A DNA stretch of 52,557 bases from assembly GCA_017469795.1 (NCBI GenBank), contig JAFUFT010000096.1, forward strand, positions 1-52,557. The letters run 5' to 3'. Of this stretch, positions 1 to 8,614 are shown piece after piece. Numbering within the stretch: the first letter of the stretch is position 1; each line of letters begins with the position of its first letter. Made by a program: the position numbers and the translations under genes. This DNA comes from Oscillospiraceae bacterium (GTDB lineage: Bacteria > Bacillota > Clostridia > Oscillospirales > Oscillospiraceae). The notes under the pieces were generated by a model. It saw nothing but the letters and a program-made list of their open reading frames with translations. It was not told where the DNA came from and made no database searches.

Positions 1-20
1 CGCTTGCTTTCTGAGCATGT

Positions 21-122
21 CCTGTGTTATCTTATTCATAGCGAATAGGGTGACACCTGCCTTTCGGTTTTGTCTGAGCAACTCAACCTTAACACAGGTC
101 ACTCCTATTCGCTACTTTTTTA
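21..122 (+). promoter_or_regulatory. Leader hairpin with a possible alternative pairing and T-tract
   Basis: A long inverted repeat pairs TAGCGAATAGG... at 39-59 with ...CCTATTCGCTA at 95-114 and is followed by a T-run at 116-122, so it is terminator-like. CCTGTGTTA at 21-29 is an exact complement of TAACACAGG at 90-98, which overlaps the 3' arm, so a competing pairing exists. It could be the terminator of a gene left of the window or an attenuator. No ligand class was recognised. Confidence 0.45.
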
Positions 123-125
123 TCA

Positions 126-175
126 CTTTTGAAATATGAAAGCTGCTTGCAGGTTTTCATGTTCAAAAGTTTTTT
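126..175 (+). terminator. Second tandem terminator-like hairpin
   Basis: CTTTTGAAATATGAAA (126-141) pairs with TTTCATGTTCAAAAG, an inner CTGC/GCAG pairing extends the stem, and TTTTTT follows at 170-175. It lies directly upstream of the yicC promoter and probably insulates that cluster from upstream transcription. Confidence 0.6.
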
Positions 176-230
176 GTCACACATCATTGTAACACCTACA
201 AACAAAGAGACGCACTGACAGATGGAAACC

Positions 231-259
231 TTGCAAAACAGGAAATAATCTGATATAAT
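231..259 (+). promoter_or_regulatory. SigA-type promoter of the yicC cluster
   Basis: TTGCAA (231-236), a 17-nt spacer ending in TGA, then TATAAT (254-259). The predicted transcript starts near 266, about 20 nt ahead of the yicC start. Confidence 0.7.
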
Positions 260-284
260 ATTTCAGATTGAGAGGATGATTGTT

Positions 285-1163
285 TTGATAAAAAGCATGA
301 CTGGCTACGGCCGGGCCCAGGGGAGCTTCTCCGGCGGGGAGATTTCCGTGGAGATCAAATCTGTCAATAACCGGTATCTGGATTGCGGCGTGAAGCTGCC
401 TCGGGTCTATTCTTTTGCGGAAGAGGCCGTAAAGAGCCTGGTCCAGAAGACGATCTCCCGGGGCAAGGTGGATGTGTATATCACGGTCAACTCCGCCGGC
501 GCAGACAATATCCGGATCACCCTGAATACACCTGTTGTGGAGGGATATCTTTCCGCGCTGCGGCAGATCGCCCGGGACTATGGCGTACAGGATGACATTT
601 CTGTCAGCTCTCTCTCCCGGTTCGGCGACGTATTCCTGATGGAAAAACAGGAGGAGGACGAGCAGGAGGTCCGGGAGGCGATTTTGGGTGTGGTTTCCCA
701 GGCGCTGACCGCCTTTGACGAGATGCGGACCCGGGAGGGGGAGGCCCTCCGGCAGGATCTCCTGTCCAAATCCGGGGACATCCTCGCACTGGTGGCAAAG
801 GTAGAGGCCCGCAGTCCGGTGACGGTGGCGGCCTATCAGGAGCGGCTTACCGCGAAAATGCGGGAAGTGCTGGAGAACACCGCCATCGACGAGGCGAGGA
901 TCATCCAGGAAGCGGCGATCTATGCGGATAAGGTAGCGGTGGATGAGGAGACCGTCCGGCTCCGCAGTCATGTGGATCAGTTCTGCTCCATGCTCGAAGG
1001 CGGCGGTGTGATCGGACGCAAGCTGGATTTCCTGATGCAGGAGATGAACCGGGAGGCCAACACCATCGGTTCCAAGGGCAGCGATGTGGAGCAGGCCCGG
1101 ACGGTGGTTGACATAAAATCCGGGTTGGAGAAGATCCGGGAGCAGATCCAGAACATCGAATAG
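285..1163 (+). CDS. yicC: YicC/YloC family endoribonuclease-like protein
   Basis: 292-residue protein of the YicC/YloC family, whose members have been reported as endoribonucleases with roles in RNA turnover. The N-terminus reads IKSMTGYGR, the family signature, and the C-terminal half contains the conserved helical part with GGGVIGRKLDFLMQEMNRE and NTIGSKGSD. An ATG at 276 is in frame, but it overlaps the AGAGG ribosome site (271-275). The TTG at 285 sits 9 nt after that site and gives the usual family start, so I chose TTG. It is the first gene of the conserved cluster yicC-remA-gmk-rpoZ, as in Bacillus. Family assignment is firm; the molecular role is inferred from the family. Confidence 0.93.
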   Translation: MIKSMTGYGRAQGSFSGGEISVEIKSVNNRYLDCGVKLPRVYSFAEEAVKSLVQKTISRGKVDVYITVNSAGADNIRITLNTPVVEGYLSALRQIARDYGVQDDISVSSLSRFGDVFLMEKQEEDEQEVREAILGVVSQALTAFDEMRTREGEALRQDLLSKSGDILALVAKVEARSPVTVAAYQERLTAKMREVLENTAIDEARIIQEAAIYADKVAVDEETVRLRSHVDQFCSMLEGGGVIGRKLDFLMQEMNREANTIGSKGSDVEQARTVVDIKSGLEKIREQIQNIE

Positions 1164-1172
1164 GAGCCGCCT

Positions 1173-1436
1173 ATGACACTGATCAACATCGGCTTTGGCA
1201 ATATGATCTCCGCAGACCGGCTGCTGACGGTGGTGTCGCCTGACGCGGCGCCGATCAAGCGCCTGGTTCAGGAGGCGAGAGAGCGGGCCATGCTCGTTGA
1301 TGCCAGCTGCGGGCGGAAGACCAGAGCGGTACTGGTCATGGATACGGATCATGTGATCCTGTCCGGGCTCAGTCCGGAGACCATTGCCCGCCGGGCAGGC
1401 TTTTCTTGGAATGAGGAAGAGGAGGAAGAAGGATGA
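1173..1436 (+). CDS. remA: DUF370 / RemA-like regulatory protein
   Basis: 87-residue protein matching the RemA (YlzA, DUF370) family, beginning [10 protein letters not shown] and carrying the conserved [11 protein letters not shown] and [11 protein letters not shown] segments. In Bacillus RemA is a DNA-binding activator of biofilm-matrix and osmoprotection genes. In Clostridia the target set is unknown, so only the family is claimed here. The C-terminus ends in an unusual run of Glu (NEEEEEEG), partly dictated by the GA-rich ribosome site of the overlapping gmk start. The stop of remA overlaps the gmk ATG by 4 nt (ATGA), so the two genes are translationally coupled. Confidence 0.92.
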   Translation: MTLINIGFGNMISADRLLTVVSPDAAPIKRLVQEARERAMLVDASCGRKTRAVLVMDTDHVILSGLSPETIARRAGFSWNEEEEEEG

Positions 1437-2041
1437 AACGCGGAAGACTGCTTGTGATATCCGGGCCCTCCGGGGTGGGCAAAACCACTGCGGTCACCGG
1501 TGTCCGGAACGCAAATCCGGAGATGTATTTTTCCGTATCCGCCACGACCCGGGCCATGCGGCCTACCGACGAGGAGGGTGTCACCTACCGGTTCAAGACC
1601 CGGGAGGAATTCCTGAAACTGGTGGACGAAGGCTACTTCTATGAGCACGCCGAGTATTCCGGCAATCTCTACGGAACGCCAAAGACGCCGGTGGAGGAGC
1701 ATCTGGCCGCCGGAGAGGATGTGATCCTGGATATCGAGGTCCAGGGCGGACTGCAGGTCAAGGCCCAGACGCCGGAAGCGATTCTGATCTTCCTGGTCGC
1801 GCCTTCCTGGGAGGAACTGGAGCGCAGGCTCCGGAGCCGCGGAGACACCTCGGAGGAGGACATTCAGAAGCGGCTGAAGCAAGCCCGCTGGGAATATACC
1901 CAGGCGGAACAATACGACTATATCGTGGTATCTGAGGCGCCGCCGGAGTGCGTGGTGGAGAGAATCAACACCATCCTATCCGCGGAGGGTTATCGTACCC
2001 GTAGAAATATGAATTTGCTGAATTTGGAGGAATCATTATGA
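1433..2041 (+). CDS. gmk: Guanylate kinase
   Basis: 202-residue guanylate kinase, ATP + GMP to ADP + GDP, an essential cytoplasmic step of guanine nucleotide synthesis. The P-loop GPSGVGKT is at residues 11-18. The GMP-binding segment follows ([17 protein letters not shown] and [16 protein letters not shown]), then the lid with RLRSRG. Length is normal for the family (about 205). The start follows a GGAGGAAGAAGG site; the stop overlaps the rpoZ start (ATGATGA). The remA-gmk-rpoZ order is a strongly conserved Firmicute arrangement. Confidence 0.97.
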   Translation: MKRGRLLVISGPSGVGKTTAVTGVRNANPEMYFSVSATTRAMRPTDEEGVTYRFKTREEFLKLVDEGYFYEHAEYSGNLYGTPKTPVEEHLAAGEDVILDIEVQGGLQVKAQTPEAILIFLVAPSWEELERRLRSRGDTSEEDIQKRLKQARWEYTQAEQYDYIVVSEAPPECVVERINTILSAEGYRTRRNMNLLNLEESL

Positions 2042-2247
2042 TGCTGTATCCCCCGGTACCGAAAATGCTGGAGAGTGTGCCCAGCCGGTATCTGCTGGTG
2101 AATGTGATTGCGCGCCGGGCCCGTCAGGTGGCCATCGAGGCGGAGGAATTCAAGGTTCCGCTGGAAAAGAAGCCTGTGTCTCAGGCTATTGATGAGATCG
2201 CCGACGGCCTGATCACTGCGGACGTGAAGGAAGAATATATGCGCTGA
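2038..2247 (+). CDS. rpoZ: RNA polymerase omega subunit
   Basis: 69-residue omega subunit, which helps assemble and stabilise RNA polymerase through the beta-prime C-terminus. Visible family features are the N-terminal YPP-----V-SRYLLVN-IA-RARQ segment and PVSQAIDEIADG. Two tandem ATG codons (2038 and 2041) are possible starts. The gene overlaps gmk by 4 nt. In many Firmicutes coaBC follows here; in this window priA follows instead. Confidence 0.93.
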   Translation: MMLYPPVPKMLESVPSRYLLVNVIARRARQVAIEAEEFKVPLEKKPVSQAIDEIADGLITADVKEEYMR

Positions 2248-2271
2248 ACCGGATCGGCGGGATACCGCCGT

Positions 2272-2316
2272 GCCTCGCGCCCGGCCCCCTTTTTCGGGCT
2301 GTGGCGGGAGGCTTTT
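2272..2316 (+). terminator. Hairpin with short T-run between rpoZ and priA
   Basis: GCCTC (2272-2276) pairs with GAGGC (2308-2312), and an inner GCCCG/CGGGC pairing (2279-2283, 2295-2299) continues the stem. TTTT follows at 2313-2316. It is imperfect, so it may be a partial or weak terminator that lowers expression into priA. Confidence 0.4.
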
Positions 2317-2341
2317 GTCCGTATGGGAAGGAGGCAGCCTG

Positions 2342-4801
2342 TTGAACATAGCAAAAATCGTTGTGGCTGCCGCCGTGTACGCCATCGACAAACCCTATGA
2401 CTATCTGATCCCGGAGAGCCTCGTCGGACGGGTCCGCCCCGGCATGCGGGTGACGGTCCCCTTTGGGAAGGGAAACCGCCGCACGGAGGGACTGGTGCTT
2501 TTTCTGGAAGACGCTCCGGCGGAGAAGCAGCTGAAAACCGTTGAAGCTGTTCTGGATGAGGAACCGGTGCTGGATCAGAATATGCTGTATCTGGCAGCCT
2601 TCCTGCGGGAACGGTATTTCTGCACGTTTTTTGACGCGGCCCGGGCCATGCTTCCGGCGGGTCTCTGGTTCCACGCCCGGGGGAAAGTGGTCCTGACGGC
2701 GCTGGGACAGTCCGCAGATCTGGCGGAGAAGCTGAAACGAGCACCGGAGGCCCTTGCGGTGGCGCAGCTTCTGCGGGACTTCGGCGGGCAGGCGGAGACG
2801 TCTGTGCTGAAGCGTACCTTGCCGGAAGAGACGCTGGATAAAGGCCTGAAGCATCTGATCCGGAAAAATATGGCCATCTCGGAAGAAACCCTGATCCGCA
2901 ACGCGACGGATAAAACCGAGCAGATCGCTTCCCTGGCGGTGGATTCCGAGGAGGCGGTGTTCTTCGCCAAGACAAAAAAGCGAGCCCCGCTGCAGAAGTC
3001 CGTTCTGGAGATGCTTGCGGTGCTGGGCAGCTGCTCAGTCAAGGAACTGCGGTATTTTACAGGCGCGCCGATGTCATCCATTCAGGCGCTGGTAAAGGCC
3101 GGATATGTGGAGCTGAGCCATCGGGAACTGTTCCGGAGCCCGCAGTTAGATACGACCTACGCCCCGGAGGAGATCCACCTCAACGAGGAGCAGCAGACTG
3201 CATTTGAAGCGATTCGGGACACCATGGATCCCGGCGGACAGGTGAGTCTGCTCTACGGCGTCACCGGAAGCGGCAAGACAGCCGTGTATCTGCGGCTGAT
3301 CGAGGAATGTCTGAAGCGGGGGAAAAGCGCCCTGGTCCTCGTGCCGGAGATCGCCCTGACGCCTCAGCTCATGCAGACCTTTGCGGCGCAGTTCGGCCAG
3401 CAGGTGGCAGTGCTGCACAGCGCCCTGCAGGTGGGACAGCGCTATGACGAATGGAAGCGTGTCCGAACAGGGAAGGCGACCGTGGTGGTGGGAACCCGCT
3501 CGGCGGTATTTGCGCCGCTGAAGGATTTGGGCCTCATCGTAGTGGACGAGGAGCATGAACACTCCTATAAATCCGAGATGAATCCCCGGTATCACGCCCG
3601 GGAGGTCGCCATTTGGCGGGGGATCCGGGAGAAAACGGCGGTGGTGCTGGGAACGGCGACCCCCAGCCTGGAATCCATGTATCACGCAAAAACAGGCGTG
3701 TATCGGCTTCTGACGCTCTCCGACCGTTTCGGCGGCAGAGAACTGCCGGAGGTCGTGATTTGCGACATGAAAGAGGAACTGAAAAGCGGCAATAATTCCA
3801 TCCTTTCCCAGCGCCTGCGGGAGGAGATGGAACAGAACTTCAAAACCGGGCAGCAGACCATCCTCTATCTGAACCGGCGGGGCAGCAGCCGGACGGTGCT
3901 GTGTCCTGTCTGCGGACACGTGCCTTCCTGCTCCAGATGCTCTGTGAGTTTGACCTATCACTCCGCCAACCGCCGGCTCATGTGCCACTATTGTGGTTAC
4001 TCTGAGCCTGCCACCGGGGAGTGCCCCGTGTGCGGCAGCACTTACCGTCAGGTCGGCACCGGCACCCAGAAGGTGGAGGAGGAGGTCAGGGCGGCCTGGC
4101 CCTGGATCGAGACGATCCGGATGGACGCGGATACCGTCAGCGCTACAAATCCCCACGATAAAATCCTCTCCCGGTTTCAGGAGGAAAAGATCCCGGTGAT
4201 GATTGGAACCCAGATGGTCACAAAGGGCCTTAACTTTCCTAATGTGACGCTGGTGGGGGTGCTGGACGGGGACAGCTCCCTGTATACAGATGATTTCCGC
4301 GCCGCGGAGAATACCTTCTCCAAGATCACCCAGGTGGTGGGCCGCGCCGGCAGGGGCAGTGCCAAGGGAAGAGCCGTGATCCAGACCATGACGCCGGAGA
4401 ACCAGGTGCTTCTCCAGGCTGCCTGCCAGGATTATGACGCCTTCTATCGGTCAGAGCTTTCCCTGCGTGAGCTTCGTTATTGTCCGCCCTATGCCGATGT
4501 GCTTCAGGTGAAGTTTTTCGGCGTATTTGAAAATGAAGTGGCGGACGGGGCTTTCCTGTTCCGGCAGGCGCTCAATCAGGGCCTGCGGGAAGAGACCTTC
4601 CGGGATCAGCGGATCCTTGTGATGGGCCCCGCGCCCGCGCCAGTGGCGCGGGTGATGAACCGGTATCACTACCGGCTGACGATTCTGGCAAAAAACACAA
4701 AAGAACTGCGCTCGCTGCTGTCCTCCCTGCTCAAATGGTTCGCGGGAGACCGGCGCAGCGGACATATCACAGCCTGTGTGGATGTCAATCCCCTGAGCTG
4801 A
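2342..4801 (+). CDS. priA: Primosomal protein N' (replication restart helicase PriA)
   Basis: 819-residue PriA, the 3'-to-5' superfamily-2 helicase that recognises stalled forks and reloads the replisome. Order of domains: N-terminal 3'-DNA-binding domain (YAIDKPYDYLIPE), winged helix, helicase with Walker A GVTGSGKT near residues 306-313, Walker B VVDEEHEHS, then the zinc-binding cluster with eight Cys (CPVCG, CSRC, CHYCG, CPVCG) at about 520-565, then the C-terminal helicase lobe. An upstream in-frame ATG at 2270 would add a low-quality extension. The TTG at 2342 has AAGGAGG 7 nt upstream and gives the normal start NIAKIVVAAAVYAIDKPYDY. It is followed closely by def-fmt, as in Bacillus. Confidence 0.96.
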   Translation: MNIAKIVVAAAVYAIDKPYDYLIPESLVGRVRPGMRVTVPFGKGNRRTEGLVLFLEDAPAEKQLKTVEAVLDEEPVLDQNMLYLAAFLRERYFCTFFDAARAMLPAGLWFHARGKVVLTALGQSADLAEKLKRAPEALAVAQLLRDFGGQAETSVLKRTLPEETLDKGLKHLIRKNMAISEETLIRNATDKTEQIASLAVDSEEAVFFAKTKKRAPLQKSVLEMLAVLGSCSVKELRYFTGAPMSSIQALVKAGYVELSHRELFRSPQLDTTYAPEEIHLNEEQQTAFEAIRDTMDPGGQVSLLYGVTGSGKTAVYLRLIEECLKRGKSALVLVPEIALTPQLMQTFAAQFGQQVAVLHSALQVGQRYDEWKRVRTGKATVVVGTRSAVFAPLKDLGLIVVDEEHEHSYKSEMNPRYHAREVAIWRGIREKTAVVLGTATPSLESMYHAKTGVYRLLTLSDRFGGRELPEVVICDMKEELKSGNNSILSQRLREEMEQNFKTGQQTILYLNRRGSSRTVLCPVCGHVPSCSRCSVSLTYHSANRRLMCHYCGYSEPATGECPVCGSTYRQVGTGTQKVEEEVRAAWPWIETIRMDADTVSATNPHDKILSRFQEEKIPVMIGTQMVTKGLNFPNVTLVGVLDGDSSLYTDDFRAAENTFSKITQVVGRAGRGSAKGRAVIQTMTPENQVLLQAACQDYDAFYRSELSLRELRYCPPYADVLQVKFFGVFENEVADGAFLFRQALNQGLREETFRDQRILVMGPAPAPVARVMNRYHYRLTILAKNTKELRSLLSSLLKWFAGDRRSGHITACVDVNPLS

Positions 4802-4817
4802 ATACGGAGGAACGAAT

Positions 4818-5342
4818 ATGGCACTGAGAACGATTTTGACCACGGAACACGATGAAGAGGCCCTGCGGAAACATTCCCGCCCTGTGACGGTATTCAACGA
4901 GCGGATCCACAAAATGCTCGACGACATGATCGAGACGCTGAAGGATTCCGGGGGCGTAGGCCTGGCCGCGCCTCAGGTTGGGATCCTGCGGCGGATGGTG
5001 GTGATCGAGCGGGAGGACGGGTCGATTCTGGAACTGATCAACCCGGAGATCATTGCCACGGAGGGAGAGCAGACCGGCCCGGAGGGCTGCCTCAGCCTGC
5101 CCGGCGTCTGGGGCGAGGTGACCCGGCCCATGACGGTGACGGTCCGGGCGGTGGACCGGAACGGAGAACCCTTTGAGGAGACGGCCTCCGGCCTGATCGG
5201 ACGGTGCTTCATGCATGAGTGCGAACATCTCGACGGGATCCTCTTTACGGACCGGGCGGACCACATCATGACCCAGGAGGAACTCGACGCGCTGGACGAG
5301 GCTGCCATGGAGGAGATGGAAGCTGAGGAGGAGCAGGCGTGA
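4818..5342 (+). CDS. def: Peptide deformylase
   Basis: 174-residue peptide deformylase that removes the formyl group from nascent N-terminal Met. All three metal/catalytic motifs are intact: GVGLAAPQVG, EGCLSLPG with the metal Cys, and HECEHLDG with the HExxH-type pair and catalytic Glu. The C-terminal tail is acidic (MEEMEAEEEQA). The stop overlaps the GTG start of fmt by 4 nt, coupling the two enzymes of the formylation cycle. Confidence 0.97.
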   Translation: MALRTILTTEHDEEALRKHSRPVTVFNERIHKMLDDMIETLKDSGGVGLAAPQVGILRRMVVIEREDGSILELINPEIIATEGEQTGPEGCLSLPGVWGEVTRPMTVTVRAVDRNGEPFEETASGLIGRCFMHECEHLDGILFTDRADHIMTQEELDALDEAAMEEMEAEEEQA

Positions 5343-6259
5343 GAATTGTCTATATGGGAACGCCGGAGATTGCGGCAGTCTGCCTGGAGCGGCTGATCGA
5401 AGACGGACATGAGCTTGCTGCCGTCTACACCAAGATCGACACGCCCAAGAACCGGGGCATGAAGCTGACGGCTTCCCCGGTGAAGGAACTGGCCGCGGCC
5501 CGTGGCCTTTCTGTGATCCAGCCGGTCTCCTTCCGGGACGATGGGGTCGTGGCTGAACTGGAGCGGCTCGCGCCGGATCTGATCTGCGTGGTGGCCTATG
5601 GGAAGATCCTGCCCCAGCGGGTATTGGATATTCCGAAATACGGCTGCATCAACATCCATGCCAGCCTCCTGCCGAAGCTCCGGGGCGCCGGCCCGATCCA
5701 GTGGAGCATCCTCAACGGGGAAAGGGAGACCGGCGTCACGGCCATGTATCTCTCTGCCGGCATGGACGAGGGAGACATGATCGACCGGACGGTGGTGCCG
5801 ATCGAGGATACGGACACCACCGCCACACTGACGGAAAAGCTGGCGGAAGCCGGCGCCGGCCTGCTGAGCAGGACGGTATCCGCCATTGAAAACGGGACGG
5901 CTTGCCGCACGCCCCAGGATCCGGCGGAAGCCACCTACGCGCCCATGCTCACCAAGGATATGGCGCCCATCGATTGGAGCAGAACGCCCCGGGAGATTTC
6001 CTGCCACGTGCGCGGTATGATTCCCTGGCCGGTTGCCACTATGGAGCTGGGCGGCAAACTGTGCAAGGTGTTCGCAATCCGGCCAACGGACAAAACCACG
6101 GAAAAACTGGACGGCACCCCGTTAGCCATCACCAAAAAGGGATTGGAGATCGCCTGCGGCGGCGGACATGTGATGCTGGTGGAGGAGATCCAGGCTCAGG
6201 GCGGCAAGCGGATGCGTTGCGCCGATTATCTCCGGGGCCATCCCATTACCATTGACTGA
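5339..6259 (+). CDS. fmt: Methionyl-tRNA formyltransferase
   Basis: 306-residue enzyme that formylates initiator Met-tRNA with 10-formyl-tetrahydrofolate. The N-terminal Rossmann-type domain begins MRIVYMGTPE. The catalytic and folate loop NIHASLLPKLRGAGPIQW carries the Asn/His residues, and the C-terminal OB-like tRNA domain follows from about residue 205. It starts at GTG 5339 inside the def stop (GTGA overlap). Length is typical (about 310). Confidence 0.97.
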   Translation: MRIVYMGTPEIAAVCLERLIEDGHELAAVYTKIDTPKNRGMKLTASPVKELAAARGLSVIQPVSFRDDGVVAELERLAPDLICVVAYGKILPQRVLDIPKYGCINIHASLLPKLRGAGPIQWSILNGERETGVTAMYLSAGMDEGDMIDRTVVPIEDTDTTATLTEKLAEAGAGLLSRTVSAIENGTACRTPQDPAEATYAPMLTKDMAPIDWSRTPREISCHVRGMIPWPVATMELGGKLCKVFAIRPTDKTTEKLDGTPLAITKKGLEIACGGGHVMLVEEIQAQGGKRMRCADYLRGHPITID

Positions 6260-6270
6260 GGAGCGATGAT

Positions 6271-7569
6271 ATGCCCAGAACCACGGCGCTGCGGGCGCTG
6301 ACCGCCTGCCGCCAGAAAAACGCCTGGTCTGATGCGGTGCTCAAGGATCTCATTGCCCGGGCGGAGCTGGACGCCAGAGACGCGGCCCTCTGCACGACGC
6401 TGTGCTGCGGCGTGCTGCAGAACCGGGCGCTGCTGGACCACTATATCGACGGTCTGCTCACAGGCCGCCGGAAGCTGAACCCCATCCTGCGGGACATCCT
6501 GCGGCTGGGGGCGTACCAGATCCTGTTCCTGGATCGGGTCCCGGATTCCGCTGCGGTAAATGAAGCGGTGGAGCAGGCAAAAAAACAGCGCTCCCCTCAG
6601 GAGGCCGGACTGTGCAACGGTGTCCTGCGGAACCTCAGCCGCCGGAAGACGGAGCTGGAAATGCCGAAGGACTACGCCGTCCGATACAGCCATCCGGCGG
6701 AACTGGTGGATCTGATGAAGGAATCCGTGGGAAAACGGCTGGGGAAGATCCTGGAGGCGGACAACAGTCAGCCGGAGACCTGCGCCCAGTGGAACCCTCT
6801 GCGGTGCAGGGAGGAGGAACTGCTGCAGGCGTGGCAGGAGGAGTCGGTCACAGTTTCCAGACACCCGTGGCTGGAGCACTGCTATCTGCTGCGGGGTACG
6901 GGCAGCCTGGAACGGCTTCCCAGTTTCCAAAGGGGCATGTTCCAGGTCCAGGACGCTGCGGCGCGGCTTTCCGTCCTTGCCATGGGACTGCGGTCCGAAA
7001 TGAAGGTGCTGGATCTGTGCGCGGCGCCCGGCGGCAAATCCGTTGCGGCGGCGCAGATCATGGAAAACTGCGGACAGATCACCGCCTGCGACGTCCATGC
7101 CGGAAAGTTGCCCCAGATTCAGGCGGCAGCACAGCGGCTGGGCGCGACGATCATCTCTGTGGAGGAGAATGACGCCTCGGTATTCCGTCCGGAGTGGGCC
7201 GGCGTCTTTGACGCAGTGATTGCGGATGTGCCCTGCTCCGGCCTGGGCGTGATCCGGAAGAAGCCGGAGATCCGGTACCGGAACCTCCGGGAGACGGAGG
7301 CGCTTCCGGCGCTTCAGGCCAGAATCCTGGAGCAGGCGGGAGCATACGTAAGACCCGGCGGGACCCTGCTGTACAGCACCTGCACGATTCTCCGCCGGGA
7401 GAACGAGGCAGTTGTTCAGGACTTTTTACAGACACATAAGGACTTTCACGGACGGACGCTGGTTCTCCCGGAGCCTCTGAAGGAGCAGGAAACCGGGATG
7501 CTGACCCTCTATCAGGGGATCAACGACTGTGACGGGTTCTTCCTTTGCAGGATGGAGAAACAGGCATGA
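6271..7569 (+). CDS. rsmB: 16S rRNA (cytosine-967-C5)-methyltransferase RsmB
   Basis: 432-residue RsmB/Sun protein. An N-terminal NusB-like RNA-binding domain (about 1-140, including VNEAVEQAKK) is followed by a class-I SAM methyltransferase domain with LDLCAAPGGKS. The two NOL1/NOP2/Sun cysteines are in DVPCSGLG (about 320-327) and STCT (about 369-372). Its start lies 11 nt after fmt, and its stop overlaps rlmN by 4 nt. Confidence 0.96.
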   Translation: MPRTTALRALTACRQKNAWSDAVLKDLIARAELDARDAALCTTLCCGVLQNRALLDHYIDGLLTGRRKLNPILRDILRLGAYQILFLDRVPDSAAVNEAVEQAKKQRSPQEAGLCNGVLRNLSRRKTELEMPKDYAVRYSHPAELVDLMKESVGKRLGKILEADNSQPETCAQWNPLRCREEELLQAWQEESVTVSRHPWLEHCYLLRGTGSLERLPSFQRGMFQVQDAAARLSVLAMGLRSEMKVLDLCAAPGGKSVAAAQIMENCGQITACDVHAGKLPQIQAAAQRLGATIISVEENDASVFRPEWAGVFDAVIADVPCSGLGVIRKKPEIRYRNLRETEALPALQARILEQAGAYVRPGGTLLYSTCTILRRENEAVVQDFLQTHKDFHGRTLVLPEPLKEQETGMLTLYQGINDCDGFFLCRMEKQA

Positions 7570-8597
7570 AAGACATTAAATCCATGAATCCGGCGGAGCT
7601 GGAACAGGATTTCAAAGAACTGGGACTGCAGAAATTCCGCGCCAAGCAGGTCTTTTCCTGGCTTCACCGGGGGGCAAGGTCCTTTGACGAGATGACGAAT
7701 CTCTCCAAAGATCTCCGGCTCCGACTGTCGGAGCAGTATGAGATCTCCGCGCCCGAGGTGGTGCGGAAGCAGGAGAGCAAAAAGGACGGGACCATCAAGT
7801 ATCTGTGGCGGATGAAGGACGGAAACTGCGTGGAGACGGTCCTGATGCGGTACAAATACGGGAATACGGTCTGCGTGTCCTCGGAGGTGGGCTGCGCCAT
7901 GGGGTGCGCGTTCTGCGCCTCCACCCTTGGAGGACTTGTCCGGCGTCTCACCGCCGGGGAGATCCTGGATCAGGTGCTTTTTACGCAAATCGACAGCGGG
8001 CAGCCGGTATCCCATATTGTTCTGATGGGGATCGGGGAACCGCTGGACAATTATGACGCCGTGATCCGGTTCCTGGAGCTGGTCAATCATCCGGATGGGA
8101 TGAACATCAGTATGCGGCATATTTCGCTTTCTACCTGCGGACTGACAGAAAGAATTGACAAACTGGCATCCCTTCATTTACAATTAACTTTATCAGTGTC
8201 GCTTCACGCGCCGGATGATGAGACGAGAAACCGCATCATGCCGGTGAACCGCAGTTGCGGCGTGGACAAGCTGCTGGAGACCTGCCGGCGCTATTTTGAC
8301 GAGACCGGCAGACGGATCTCCTTTGAGTACGCTATGATCGACGGTGTGAACGATACCCGCTGGCATGGGGAGCTTCTGGCGAAGAAACTTGCCGGGATGG
8401 GAGCCCATGTAAATATGATCCCGCTGAATAACGTGGAGGAGAGCCCACTAAAGCCCTCCTCCCGGGAGAATATCCGCCGGTTTCAGCAGATCCTGGAGCG
8501 TTCCGGGATCACCGCCACGGTTCGCAGGAGCCTGGGCGGGGACATTGACGCATCCTGCGGGCAGCTGCGCAGGAAACAACTGCTCGGGGAGCATTGA
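7566..8597 (+). CDS. rlmN: Dual-specificity RNA methyltransferase RlmN (radical SAM)
   Basis: 343-residue radical-SAM enzyme that makes 2-methyladenosine at 23S A2503 and in some tRNAs. The [4Fe-4S] cluster motif is C110-x3-C114-x2-C117 (CAMGCAFC). The conserved auxiliary Cys is C103 (TVCVSS), and the methyl-carrying Cys is in the C-terminal ASCGQL. An earlier in-frame ATG at 7545 lies inside rsmB. I chose ATG 7566, which overlaps the rsmB stop (ATGA) and has GGAG 9-12 nt upstream. Confidence 0.97.
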   Translation: MKDIKSMNPAELEQDFKELGLQKFRAKQVFSWLHRGARSFDEMTNLSKDLRLRLSEQYEISAPEVVRKQESKKDGTIKYLWRMKDGNCVETVLMRYKYGNTVCVSSEVGCAMGCAFCASTLGGLVRRLTAGEILDQVLFTQIDSGQPVSHIVLMGIGEPLDNYDAVIRFLELVNHPDGMNISMRHISLSTCGLTERIDKLASLHLQLTLSVSLHAPDDETRNRIMPVNRSCGVDKLLETCRRYFDETGRRISFEYAMIDGVNDTRWHGELLAKKLAGMGAHVNMIPLNNVEESPLKPSSRENIRRFQQILERSGITATVRRSLGGDIDASCGQLRRKQLLGEH

Positions 8598-8614
8598 CCG
8601 CAAGAGGTGATACT

